DNA of 64,000 nt. Origin: Anomaloglossus baeobatrachus (taxonomy: Eukaryota; Chordata; Amphibia; Anura; Aromobatidae). The stretch spans positions 550,308,097 to 550,372,096 of the forward strand of contig NC_134358.1 in assembly GCF_048569485.1 (NCBI RefSeq). The letters are read 5' to 3'. The notes under the pieces were generated by a model, which was not told the origin of the DNA, made no database searches, and was given only the letters and a program-made list of their open reading frames with translations. Positions 31,628-42,400 of this stretch are shown here, piece by piece. Made by a program: the position numbers and the translations under genes. Position 1 is the first letter of the stretch; each line of letters starts with the position of its first letter.

Positions 31628-32744
31628 CTGTGGGTAAGGTACAGGTACTTAAGAAATTAGAGTAGTGGACAGACCAAAGATATATAAATCAGATACACAC
31701 ATGCACCAATCCCAAATCACAGTATCAATGAAATTTTGGAATGTGGTGGTGCAGGAGTAGGAGAAAGGGCTACGAACAGATACCCTACTGATAGATTCTT
31801 CCTCCTGTCCTCTGCCTAACGTGGAGGTCGGCACCCTGGTGAAACACGATACAGGGCCCCCACTCTCCGATGGCTATCCCTAAATTGCCCTAATGCACCC
31901 TAACAATGGATCTGCTTATTTTAGCAATAGGTGCACAGCAGTACCATTCAGCACCATTATATTACAGTAGACATTAGAAAGTGCTTGTGCTAAGTACAGT
32001 GCATAGCAAAAATGATGATAGGCTGCCAATAGATTGTGGACTCGGGAAGCAGCGCTTCTCACCTGCTCCTTCTCTTCTCGGTTGTGGGCGGCAAGTTCCC
32101 GTCGTCACCGGTCTCGTGCTGTCATCTCCATCTGCAGCTTCTGTTGGTGTCGTTCCCAGTAGGGGGCGTCAGCATCCGGCCTCGGCTCCATAGCTGGCAT
32201 AGGCTTTAATTGTACTCTTGTGGCCCCAACAGCCGTTGGGATGCCGCGCGGTGGCGGAACCGGCAGCTCTCCAGGCTCCACCTTCGCCATTGTGAACAAA
32301 GAAACTGACTGCTCCGCAGCCGGGGTTGCAGGTTCCGGGTGCTCGGCCCCTAAGCACGGGCCCGGTGATCAGGGCCGCCATCAGGGCATTACTACTGGAA
32401 CTCCTGTAGCGGGCCCGGTGAGCAGCAGGCAGGAGGGGGGGCCCCTGGACACGCTGACAGGCCCCTCTCATTTCATTCCTCTGCTCCCCGGGCCCCAGCG
32501 CAGGGGGCGTTGACAGTACACTTCGCAGGGCGGGCTGGTCGTGCAGTGAGCAGGAGGCGGGGCCCGGACACGCTGACAGCCCGGGCCCCTCCACTTTCAT
32601 TTCTCTGCTCCCCGGGCCCCATGGGCAGGGGGCGGGGATGTTGCACTGACAGCACCTGCAGTCGCACACGGGCCCCAAGCTGGAGCGGGCCCCTAGAGCC
32701 TGAAAACATACTGGGTACATCATAGCTCACTGGTACTTAAGGAC
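31628..32744. other. No gene; GC-rich part with ~125-bp duplication
   Basis: Within 32418-32655 two ~120-bp blocks repeat (GGACACGCTGACAG ... CTCTGCTCCCCGGGCCCC), differing at several positions. The remainder is unrecognised. Overlapping frames on both strands reflect GC richness. Confidence 0.5.
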
Positions 32745-33081
32745 CCATGACGTACCCAGTACGTCATGGCGAGATCACGGCCCCGGTAGCTGCGATCGCT
32801 GCAAATTTCTTAGATTCGGGGAGGAGGGGCCCTCTGCCTGACCTCAGGAGGGGTGGTGTCTCCTCCCTGGACCTAAGGAGGCTGTGATTGGCTGACGAAC
32901 GCCGCTCAGCCAATCACAGCCACTGTAATGTTTCAGCCATTGAAAATGTCTGAAACATTGAAATACAGCCATGATCAGTGCAGCTGTAGCACCGATCATT
33001 GGCTAGAGCTGGGTGACCTCTGCTGCACCCGCCCCCAGCTCTGATTGGAGAGATTGGAATTGTGACTGATCTCTCCAATCA
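32745..33081. repeat. Array of consecutive perfect or near-perfect stem-loops
   Basis: In order: an 11-bp stem CCATGACGTAC/GTACGTCATGG with a 3-base loop (32745-32769); a 15-bp stem GCTGTGATTGGCTGA/TCAGCCAATCACAGC (32881-32920); a 10-bp stem AATGTTTCAG/CTGAAACATT (32927-32959); an imperfect ATGATC...GATCAT stem (about 32972-33000); a 9-bp stem AGAGCTGGG/CCCAGCTCT (33005-33042); and a 13-bp stem TGATTGGAGAGAT/ATCTCTCCAATCA (33042-33081). The last two share a base. No coding frame is conserved across it. It is followed by the 18-bp minisatellite. Confidence 0.8.
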
Positions 33082-33349
33082 CTGTGGATCTGGGGCCGGT
33101 GACCGCCCCCTCAGCTTCACTCCAGCGTCTGTGGAAGGTGAGGGGAGCGATCGGTAAGTTTAAAGACACTGTCTCCTTTCAGCCACAGCCATTGCCCCAG
33201 CCCCCACCCCCACTCATCAGCCGCCGGCTGCAGCAGTTACTGCCCCTGATCCAGCAGCACTGAACCCATCTGCTGCCTTCCCTCCATCTGTCACCCCCTC
33301 CCCCATCAGCCCCCGCTCCTTCATCTGCTGCCCGCTCTCCACCTCTCAC

Positions 33350-33779
33350 CTTCCTCCACCTGCTGTGACCCACTCCCCACCTGCTGTGACCCACTCCCCA
33401 CCTGCTGTGACCCACTCCCCACCTGCTGTGACCCCCCCACCTGCTGTGACCCACTCCCCACCTGCTGTGACCCCCCCACCTGCTGTGACACCCCCCTGCT
33501 GTGCCCCCCACCTGCTGTGACCCCCCCATGTGCTGTGACCCCCCCCACCCCCCACCTACTGTGACCCCCCCACCTGCTGTGACACCCCCTGCTGTGCCCC
33601 CCATGTGCTGTGACCCCCCCACCTGCTGTGACACCCCCCCACCTGCTGTGACCCCCCCCACCTGCTGTGACCCCCCCACCTGCTGTGACCGCCCGCCCAC
33701 CTGCTGTGACCCCTACCTCCACCTGCTGTGACCCCCACCTCCACCTGCTGTGACCCCTACCTCCACCTGCTGTGACCCC
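33350..33779. repeat. ~18-bp minisatellite, left part
   Basis: Units CACCTGCTGTGACCCCCC with variable C runs, spacing 16-21 bp. It is split from its continuation at 34812 by the solo LTR. Confidence 0.9.
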
Positions 33780-34811
33780 TGTGACGACATGGACTCTCAT
33801 GGGTTCAAGTTTCCTAAAATCCAGCCAGACATCATGATAGATTGTCTATAGACGGGGGAGAAGTCCCTCATTGTTTTTACAAGACTCTTGTTGACTCAAT
33901 GTAATTGTGTTGGCCACTGAAAGCCAGACGTATTGTTCTCCAGACTTTTTCAGTAATCATTGTATTGTAGTTGTTTATTGATAATGTAATTACCTTAGTA
34001 GCCATTTTCTAGTCGGTGACTTGCCGACTCCATGTAGATATACTGAGTCTTTCTATGCACATCATTTAAATGAACATTATCCATGCAGCTTGAAATTCAT
34101 CCAATGGGAGAAGCAATCTTGTCCAACTAATCGATGAGGACGCAGTGTATCCTAAGGGAAGGTTATGGCTATAAAAGGGACTTCTTTAAGCCATCAGGGT
34201 GAATGAAGGTTGATGGATGCTGATGGATCCAGTCTAAGCTCTTTGGAGCTGACTAGAGGATCAGGATATCTTATGGCTTCAATCTAGGGACTCCGGTTCC
34301 GGTTGGAGACCATATCCACAGCCTAGGGATTTCGACTCTGGCTGCCAGGATTGTAACATCATACCAGGACTACCTAAGGAGGACACTCAGGTTGGGACAG
34401 TTCAGTCACCTGTTACAGACTTTGCAGACCTCACACAGCTTCCTAAATCTGGCGTTACTCTAGTCACGGTGGGTGCCCGCCAAAAGCGGGGTGCTGCTGG
34501 ACTCGAGTGAGTAGCCCTGGAACCTGTGAGGCATGGACATTCTAAATCCCTGGTGAGCCAGCGGAAAGGTGAGACTCTGTTGCCTGTTACATTTGTGTGT
34601 TTTGCTGGTTATGTGTTATGTGCCGTTAATTGTTTAGGGATCCAATAAAGTCTAATTATTGTGGTTCCCTCACCCTGTGTTGTCTGAGTAGTGTTACGCC
34701 CACGGTTAAGGAGGCCGGCGTTCAGTTGAGATGAGCCCTGAGACACGCTGTCTTTCTAAAGGCGGCGGGTTTTAGTGGACGAGAGCACCCACTGAGCCCC
34801 GTGTCTCCACA
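33780..34811 (+). mobile_element. Solo LTR, 1,032 bp, in the minisatellite
   Basis: Starts TGTGACGACATGG and ends GTGTCTCCACA, with ACCCC on both sides (33775-33779, 34812-34816), though the repeat context weakens the duplication as evidence. It holds a TATA box (TATAAAA, 34170-34176) and a polyadenylation signal (AATAAA, 34644-34649) in the order expected of U3-R. The orientation follows from these. No internal region is present, consistent with LTR-LTR recombination. Family undetermined (retrovirus-like or Gypsy). Confidence 0.7.
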
Positions 34812-34945
34812 ACCCCCACCTCCACCTGCTGTGACCACCCCCCACCTGCTGTGACCCCCCCTTACTTGCTGTGACCCCCCCCACCTGCTGTGACCCCCCC
34901 ACCTGCTGTGACCCCACCCCCACCTGCTGTGACCCCCCCACCATC
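34812..34945. repeat. ~18-bp minisatellite, right part
   Basis: Continuation of the CACCTGCTGTGACCCC units after the solo LTR. Confidence 0.9.
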
Positions 34946-34972
34946 TATCCGTCCCTCCGTCTCTCATCTATC

Positions 34973-36535
34973 TGTAGCACCCACGGGGCAGCGGTTAAAT
35001 GTTACTCGTCCCCGGGCCGGTGATGTCGGGTCAGGGATGTCACAGGTGGCCCTGCCCGGCTTCGTGGCCCCGAGGTGTACAATAAAAGGGTATTTGGATG
35101 ATGGTGGGGGAATGATGAGGATGATAGTCTTGTGATGTCACCTGTGGTACGCGGCCAGGGATTAGCCGCCACTGCTGTCTCTGTCCTCCGGGGCGGATGG
35201 TGTTGCAGCAAGGATGGTTCTGCTCCCCACAGGTGGAGCGGGGCCCCGGGGAGGATGATGAGAACAGTAGTGGCCGTTTGCGCTGAAGTGCGGGGCGACT
35301 GCAATCAAAAGGCTGAATCAGCTGCTGTGGTTCCTGCCGTGAAAGGCCCCAGCTGATCCCGGATCCGTTGGAGGTTAGAACCGGTACGGTGGTCGATGGG
35401 CCCTTCCTTCTTGCGCCTTTACAGATGGATCCCCGTGGCCTGATGCTGCTTGGGGATCCCGGTTTATGTAGTGTTAGCTCCTGTCCCGTGTGTAGGTGAC
35501 ACGGGGCCGCTGTGGGGCTTGACTGTAATCACGACTCCGGACCCTATGTGGCACTGTGCTCCGGGATCTCGTGGTGGTCAGAGGGACTTGCAATCCCCCT
35601 GTCCTGCAGATTCTGGTAATACAAGGTGAAGTCTGTTCCACCCTAAAGCGGGCTTTACACGCTGCGATATCGGTCCCGATATCGCCAGCGTGGGTACCCG
35701 CCCCCATCTGTTGTGCGACACGGGCAAATCGCTGCCCGTGCCGCACATCACCCAGACCCGTCACACATACTTACCTGCCCGGCGACGTCGCTGTGACCGG
35801 CGAACCGCCTCCTTTCTAAGGGGGCGGTCCGTGCGGCGTCACAGCGACGTCACTGAGCGGCCGCCCAATACCAGCGGAGGGGCGGAGCTGAGCGGGACAT
35901 AACATCCCGCCCACCTTCTTCCTTCCGCATAGCGGCAGGGAGGCAGGTAAGGAGAGCTTCCTCGTTCCTGCGGTGTCACACGGAGCGATGTGTGCTGCCG
36001 CAGGAACGAGGAACAACCTTGTTACTGCTGCAGTAACGATTTTTGAGAATGGACCCCCATGTCACCGATGAGCGATTTTGCACGTTTTTGCAACGATGCA
36101 AAATCGCTCATCGGTGTCACACGCAACGGCATCGCTAATGCGGCCGGATGTGCGTCACCAATTCCGTGACCCCAATGAGTTTGCATTAGCGATGTCGTAG
36201 CGTGTAAAGCCCCCTTAAGGCTCTGCACCCTGAACCGTACCGGTCCCACTCCTGTTCTCTCCTGCTGGACAACACTCAACTGTTGTGTAAGCTCCTAACT
36301 CCCCCTGGTGGCTGCTCCTCCCCCGGTTCCCTGTCACTAGCGGGTGGCCACCCCCCATGTTTGGTGACTACCTTAAGACCCGACCCTAGCCTGGTCCCCA
36401 ATGGGGAGGGCAACCTGGTTGTGTATATGAGTTTGTGTTGTGGAACTGGTACCGACCTCCTCTGGATCCAGGATGAGTACTGCACCTTAAGTAAGGTGCA
36501 GTCCCTGTGGTGACTGAAGCCTCAGGAGCGCCACA
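34973..36535 (+). mobile_element. Solo LTR holding a Harbinger-type MITE
   Basis: Begins TGTAGCACCCACGGGG and ends GAGCGCCACA, with TATC on both sides (34969-34972, 36536-36539). The target was a CTAT/TATC-rich stretch, so the duplication is suggestive only. After subtracting the MITE (35647-36215 plus TAA) the LTR is about 991 bp. The LTR family differs from the Gypsy at 37-45 kb. No internal genes. Confidence 0.6.
35647..36215. mobile_element. PIF/Harbinger-type MITE, copy 3
   Basis: 569 bp with TAA at 35644-35646 and 36216-36218. Termini are AGCGGGCTTTACACGCTGCG and, inverted, AGGGGGCTTTACACGCTACG. The best preserved of the four copies in its termini. The interior shares GCGGCGTCACAGCGACGTCA and GCGGGACATAACATCCCGCC with copies 2 and 4. 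No coding capacity. Confidence 0.85.
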
Positions 36536-36584
36536 TATCCATCTATCTATCTATGATTCTATCTATCCGCTGAAAGAGCCTTAA

Positions 36585-36932
36585 AGGGAATCTGTCAGCA
36601 GGTTTTTGCTCCCCCATCTGAGAGCAGCATAAAGTAGAGACAGATACCCTGATTCCAGCGATGTGTCACTTACTGGGCTGTTTGCTTTCATTGTGATAAG
36701 ATCAATGTTTTCTCTGCTGCAGATCTAGCAATTATACAGAGCTCATGAATATGCTGGACTACCTGCAGCATGACGAGTAGCCCTGTAATGATAATCTCCT
36801 GCTGATAAATCAGTGATGTTATCAAAACTATACTAAGCAGCCCAATAAGTGACGATCGCTGGAATCAGGATCTCTTCCCCTATGTTATGCTGCGCTCAGA
36901 TTAGGTGTTAAAAACCTGGTGACAGATTCCCT
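36585..36932. mobile_element. TTAA-type palindromic MITE
   Basis: 348 bp starting AGGGAATCTGTCAGCAGG, with an inverted match at the right end (CTGGTGACAGATTCCCT). TTAA precedes it and TTGA follows, so the right target copy has one change. The arms match over about 110 bp (CCTGATTCCAGCGAT and its inverse). No transposase. Confidence 0.8.
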
Positions 36933-36966
36933 TTGAGGGGTTGTTAGGTCTAAATCCACAAGTCCG

Positions 36967-38213
36967 TGTGTCGCCCTGGGCAAGCCAGGGGACACAGGTC
37001 ACACACCACCACACCCCACATCCCAGGTAGGCACACCTAAGCTGAACCAAAAATCCTTGTTGCCTTCCTCCAGGTGTCTGATGATGCACACCAGGGGGTG
37101 GGCCAGGCGGTAGGCTCCGCCCACGAAGGAGCTCACAGCTCTGGAGGCAGGAAGTGTCAGGCAGTTTAGCCCAGGGTGAGCCTGTGTCAACAGCAGAGTA
37201 GCCCGGGTAGGGCTAGAGTAAACAACAGTGAAGTGAAAGTGAAGGAAAGAAAAGTGGAAAAGGAGGAAAGCAAGAAGTGGTGACAGAGCAGAGAGTGTGC
37301 AAGCCTGAGAGCCCAGCTTTGTGTAGGGCCAGAACACCAAGGTCAGCGACGGCGGTGACTGTCTGGAGGGGGACCGTTTGGAAGTTCCTGGAAGGACCCC
37401 GTTGGCTGTGTGCCCGGTGGTCTGGAGCAGTGTTCCGAAGGACAGTCAGCACCAGTGCAGGGGCCTCTCGGACCCCGGCAAGGCTAGGAGTCGCCAAATT
37501 TGCCGAATCCGTCAGTGAAGGGGACGTAGATTCTCCCAACAACCAAGTCCCGATTGAAGGCAACAGCCCAACCCGTACAGCAGAGGCACCGCCACCGCCA
37601 GGGCACCAGTCTCTGAGGGCCAGCGCCTGCAGGCAAAGTGTAGTGCTCCTCCGGCCCAGCTTGAAGCCGGGGAGCGGGTTACCGGTGGGGACCCATCGCA
37701 ACCAACCGTACATACAGGTGCAAGGAAGAGGGACATCACCGTCACCTACCAGGAAAGCAAAGCAGCCGTCTGTGGGACCGTCCTACCAGCCGTTTGGTTT
37801 ACCGTACAAACTGTGTCCAAGTCTCAGGCTGAGTGAGTACCACAGTGCCGCAAGGCACAGCGCTGCCCCCGCGTCCCTGCGCCCACCAAGCCCTGCACCT
37901 CCCAAGCCATCACCGGGCCTCGGGATCACCAACCCCTACCCACGGAGGGGCAACACAACACCTGGCTGCTCCCCATCACCATCCCCGGGATCCCCGCATT
38001 GAGCAGCGGTGGTGCTACACATCACCACAACCGTGGGTGGCGTCACGGACATTATCCCAACATCCCAAAACCCCCCTTTCACTCACGGGCGAGGAGTGTC
38101 GCTCGAGAAACCCCGGGATCCGGTCCACCGCTCGAGCCACCACTGAGCCGCTGCCGGACCCGAGCAGAAGGGGTGAGCGCGGTGTGCTGACACCCTCCTC
38201 CCCGCCCGCGACA
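36967..38213 (+). repeat. Gypsy 5' LTR
   Basis: Begins TGTGTCGCCCTGGGCAAGCC and ends CCGCCCGCGACA. The start is set by the TCCG duplication and by comparison with the 3' LTR and the solo LTR at 47024. Confidence 0.95.
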
Positions 38214-38215
38214 AC

Positions 38216-38234
38216 TTGGCGTCACGAACAGGAT
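38216..38234 (+). promoter_or_regulatory. Primer-binding-site region of the Gypsy element
   Basis: TTGGCGTCACGAACAGGAT lies two bases after the LTR, starting with the TGG expected opposite a tRNA 3' CCA. I do not assign the tRNA. The identical sequence follows the LTR at 63578. Confidence 0.7.
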
Positions 38235-38427
38235 CTTACCGCTCTGCCGTCTGGTAGAGGTGCGCCTTGTTACCGCCGGAGGTATCCGGCAGGAAAATTT
38301 CAGAAGCCGCCATCTTTGGCGCGAAAAGTTCCCGCTCGAGCGTCTTCTCGAGCAGTAGAGGCGCGAAGGCCAAAACCCCGCCCTGAGAGAGGAGGGGCCG
38401 GAAAGAGCTAAGGGGGACGGAAACAAG

Positions 38428-39468
38428 ATGTCTGCGCCCGACGGAGCCGCTGGAGGAGCGGTGGTCGCAGCCGCAGCGGCACCCGCGGATGGGAATGGAC
38501 CTGCCCAGGTCCCGGCCGTACCGGCGGGAGGTGCCGCGGCCCCCACGCTCGCTCAGGTCATGCCGTTTTCCTTGCCCTATGCGCCCGGAGCTGCCTGGCT
38601 ACCGCAGTATGACGGGAAACCGGATGCCCTACAGGCCTTCCGGAAAAAGCTTAACCCGTTGCTAGAGCTGTACCCCCTGACTGATAAGCAACGTGCAGCG
38701 ATAGTGCTAGGCCAGTTAACCGGTGCGGCGGAGCAGGAAGCGGAGACCTGGGCCGAGGGGGACCGGCTCACTGTAGCCACCATCTTTGAGAAGCTACAGA
38801 CTGCCTTCGAGACCCGGACTGAAGCTGAGCTGAGGATGCAGTTTTACCAGTGCCGGCAACGAGCTGGGGATAGCATTCGGGACTATGCTCTACGTCTGCA
38901 GACCGCCCTCCGCACGCTGAAGCGGGCGAGTCCTATCAATGAGGCGGATAGCAACAAGATGTTAGTGGAGCAATTTGCGCAGGGGATGAGGTCCCCTGAG
39001 GATCGTAAACAACTCCGGCTGTGGGCCCTAGAACACCCAGATGTGGACTTTGCTGTGTTAAAGGAGCGGGCCATTAAAGCACTACAGCCCCCAGCAACCG
39101 AAGGTCTGGAACCCGCCCCGTGGCCCGTTGAGACGGCTCCCGTTGTGGCAACCTCAGCCAAATCAACCTCTCCAACATCTGCAGTCCCGAGCAGCACAGT
39201 GGAGGAACTGGCAGCCCAGGTCCGCCGCATGGACGGAGACCTTGCTAAAATCCTGGCTGCACTACAACCTCTGACCAGACCTCAGCCTCCAGCACAGATC
39301 CAGCTTGCTGACAGTCCCGAGGATGTTCCCTGGATGCAGCGGAAAAGTGCTAACAACCCGCGGAGCAAACCCCCAATCTGCTACAAGTGCCGTAAGCCGG
39401 GTCATTACTACCGACAGTGCCCGTTAAACGAGCAACCCCTGGGGCCCCGGGCCAATCCTCAGGAGTAG
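38428..39468 (+). CDS. gag: Gypsy gag
   Basis: 346 residues. An Ala/Pro-rich N-terminus is followed by a retrotransposon-gag/capsid-like helical region (about residues 55-210, with QYDGKPDALQAFRKKL and AEAEL-type helices), a linker, and one CCHC zinc knuckle (CYKCRKPGHYYRQC) near the C-terminus. The start ATG follows a leader that is shared with the element at 62341. Its 3' end overlaps the pol frame by about 50 bases in the -1 frame, the arrangement in which this family commonly uses -1 frameshifting. Confidence 0.9.
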   Translation: MSAPDGAAGGAVVAAAAAPADGNGPAQVPAVPAGGAAAPTLAQVMPFSLPYAPGAAWLPQYDGKPDALQAFRKKLNPLLELYPLTDKQRAAIVLGQLTGAAEQEAETWAEGDRLTVATIFEKLQTAFETRTEAELRMQFYQCRQRAGDSIRDYALRLQTALRTLKRASPINEADSNKMLVEQFAQGMRSPEDRKQLRLWALEHPDVDFAVLKERAIKALQPPATEGLEPAPWPVETAPVVATSAKSTSPTSAVPSSTVEELAAQVRRMDGDLAKILAALQPLTRPQPPAQIQLADSPEDVPWMQRKSANNPRSKPPICYKCRKPGHYYRQCPLNEQPLGPRANPQE

Positions 39469-42400
39469 AACATCGTGGCCCCCCGGACTGGCGGGACCGA
39501 TATATCGGGGCCCGCCCCATCATCCCCGTGGCTGTGGACGGCATACCAGTGATGGCTCTCTTGGACACTGGATCACAGGTAACTACCATACCATACACGT
39601 TGTACCAGCGGTATTGGGCCACAAACGAACTGGCGCCCCCAGACAATAGTATAACATTGATTGCCGCTAATGGACTCCCATTGACCCAGGTGGGGTATAA
39701 ACAAGTGGCTATGACAGTGGGGCAAGCCGAACTGAAACACCAGGGTATGATTGTGATTATGAACGAGCCCAGTGATCATAACCCGAAAATAGTGCTGGGA
39801 ACCAATGTGATGGAGCACTGTATGACTGATGTGTTGTCCCTATTGCAACAGCTGGCCGACACAGCGGCAGGGAGCCGGCAGAGGGCTGTGCAGCGTGAGA
39901 TCCGAGCCCTGATGTACCGCCAGCATGTAAGCTCAACAGGAGGGGAGATTGGTGGAGTGAGAGTGATGGATGTTGCTCCATTGACTGTGCCCCCTAGGAG
40001 CGAGATGATGATCTTGTGTAGGGCAGCAGTAGGGTCTCAGGGGCGTGACTACCCTGCAATGATGGAGCCCCTGCCTTCCGAGCACTGGCCCACTGTAATG
40101 GCCGCCCGAGGGGTGGTGGATGTGAAGAAAGGGAGAGTGCCTGTGAGAGTGCTGAACTGTGGAGAGGAAGAAGTCAGGCTTCCCCGGTATGCCACCATTG
40201 CCAAGCTGCTCACCCTGGACCCTCACACTATCCATGAAGCCAGCCCATCTACACTCCCACCTACCACCAGCACTTCCCCACACCAGGGGGAGACAAAGGA
40301 GTGGCATCAACAGCTACATGTAGGCACTGATGACACCCCTACACATCACAGGGCAGGGGTATACAGGGTGGTGCAGGAGTATGAACAGGTTTTTAGTAAG
40401 CACCCCCTAGACTTTGGGCAGATTAAGGGAGTCCAACACCACATCCCCACCGGTGAACATCCCCCTATCAAAGAGAGGTATAGACCTATTCCCCCTGCAC
40501 ATTACCAGTGTGCCAAGGATATGTTGAGGAATATGAAGGAGGCAGGGGTTATTCGGGACAGCTGTAGTCCCTGGGCCGCTCCGTTGGTACTGGTCAAGAA
40601 GAAGGATGGTACCATGCGGATGTGTGTGGACTACCGGAAGATCAACCAGATAACCCATAAAGATGCCTATCCGTTACCTCGGATTGAAGAGTCTTTGGCT
40701 GCGCTGAGAACTGCAAACTACTTCTCGACCCTTGACCTCACCAGCGGATACTGGCAAGTGGCCGTGGCCCCAGAAGATCGGGAGAAAACCGCCTTCACCA
40801 CCCCGATGGGGCTCTGCGAATTCAATAGTATGCCGTTCGGGCTGTGCAACGCCCCAGGAACCTTCCAACGGCTGATGGAGTGCTGTCTGGGACATCTAAA
40901 CTTCGAGACCGTCCTGTTGTACTTGGATGATGTGATTGTTTATTCCCAGACGTACGAAGCCCATCTGGAGCACCTGGCCGAGGTGTTCGCGTCCCTTGCC
41001 AAGTATGGGATGAAATTGAAGCCCTCTAAGTGTCACCTGCTGAAACCCAGAGTGCAGTACCTGGGGCACGTGGTGAGTGCAGATGGTGTTGCCCCTGACC
41101 CTGAGAAGATTACTGCCATCCAGAGCTGGCCGAGGCCAACCACAGTGAGGGAAGTAAGGCAGTTCCTGGGCCTGGTGGGGTACTACCGGCGCTTTATCAA
41201 GGGATACACGAAGATGGCGGCCTCCATGCAAGACCTCCTCGTGGGACAGACCAAAGGTGGTAGACCCGTTGGAGCCCCACTGTCGTGGGAGGACAAGCAT
41301 GAGGAGTCCTTTTGCCAGCTGAAGGCGGCCTTGACCGGAGAAGAGGTCCTGGCATACCCTGATTATGGGCGCCCGTTCATCCTCCACACGGATGCCAGTA
41401 ACGTGGGGCTAGGAGCGGTCCTATCCCAGGTCCAGGATGGAAAGGAGAAGGTGATCGCCTATGCTAGCCGAAAACTCCGGCCGACTGAAAGGAACCCTGA
41501 GAACTATAGCTCCTTCAAGCTCGAGCTATTGGCATTGGTGTGGGCTATCACGGAGCGGTTCCGCCACTACTTGGCGGCAGCAACATTCACCGCGTTTACG
41601 GACAACAATCCGCTGACGCACCTGAACACGGCCAAGTTGGGCGCGCTGGAGCAGCGGTGGGTAGCCCGGCTAGCCAATTATGATTTCACCATAAAGTACC
41701 GGGCCGGGCGCGTCAACATCAATGCGGATGTACTCTCCCGGATGCCCCATCTGTCAGAAGAGGGGTGCGAGGATGACGACCTCGAGGAGATTGAGTTGCC
41801 TGCGTTTCACCAGCCGCCTACTGAGAGGGTACAAGTACATCAGCAACGAGTGGATCTGGACCCACGGCCCAGTCAAGAGTGGCAAGAAGCTCAGGATCAA
41901 GCGCCGGCTGTTCGCCTTGTCAAGACTCTGGTGGAACAAGGGGCTACGGGAATAGACCCTGCCGCCCCAGCCGAAGCCCAACGCTTGTGGAAAGAACGTA
42001 AACGGCTTTACCTACACCAGGGGAAGCTGTACCGTGAGCTGATCAACCCGAAGACCCATGAGAAAATATGCCAGTTGGTCATTCCGCAAGCTGACGTTGC
42101 CACTGTCCTGCGGGCATACCATGATGGTGCTGGCCACTTCGGGTGGAAGAAGCTGGAGATGCTGTTGAGGGAGCGGTTCTATTGGAGTGGGATGCGTGAA
42201 TCGGTGGAAGCCTGGTGCCGGGAGTGCGGTCCTTGTACGCTAAGGAGAAAGGACGAGACTAGCCAGAGGGCACCCTTACATCCAATAGTCACCCATCAGC
42301 CGCTGGAATTGGTCGCCTTAGACCATGTCAAGCTCACCCCTAGCCGAAGTGGGTACACCTATGCATTGACCATGGTAGACCACTACTCAAGATTTATGGT

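Noticed and set aside
32169-32725. 184-codon minus-strand frame in GC-rich DNA
   Set aside because: Opposite and alternative frames are equally open, and a 125-bp duplication runs through it.
33179-33800. Gly/His-rich frames (GGGVTAGG repeats)
   Set aside because: Translations of the 18-bp minisatellite on the minus strand.
37277-38002. 241-codon frame, also at 44446-45171
   Set aside because: It lies inside both Gypsy LTRs and is duplicated only because the LTR is; the opposite strand is open too. Shadow frame.
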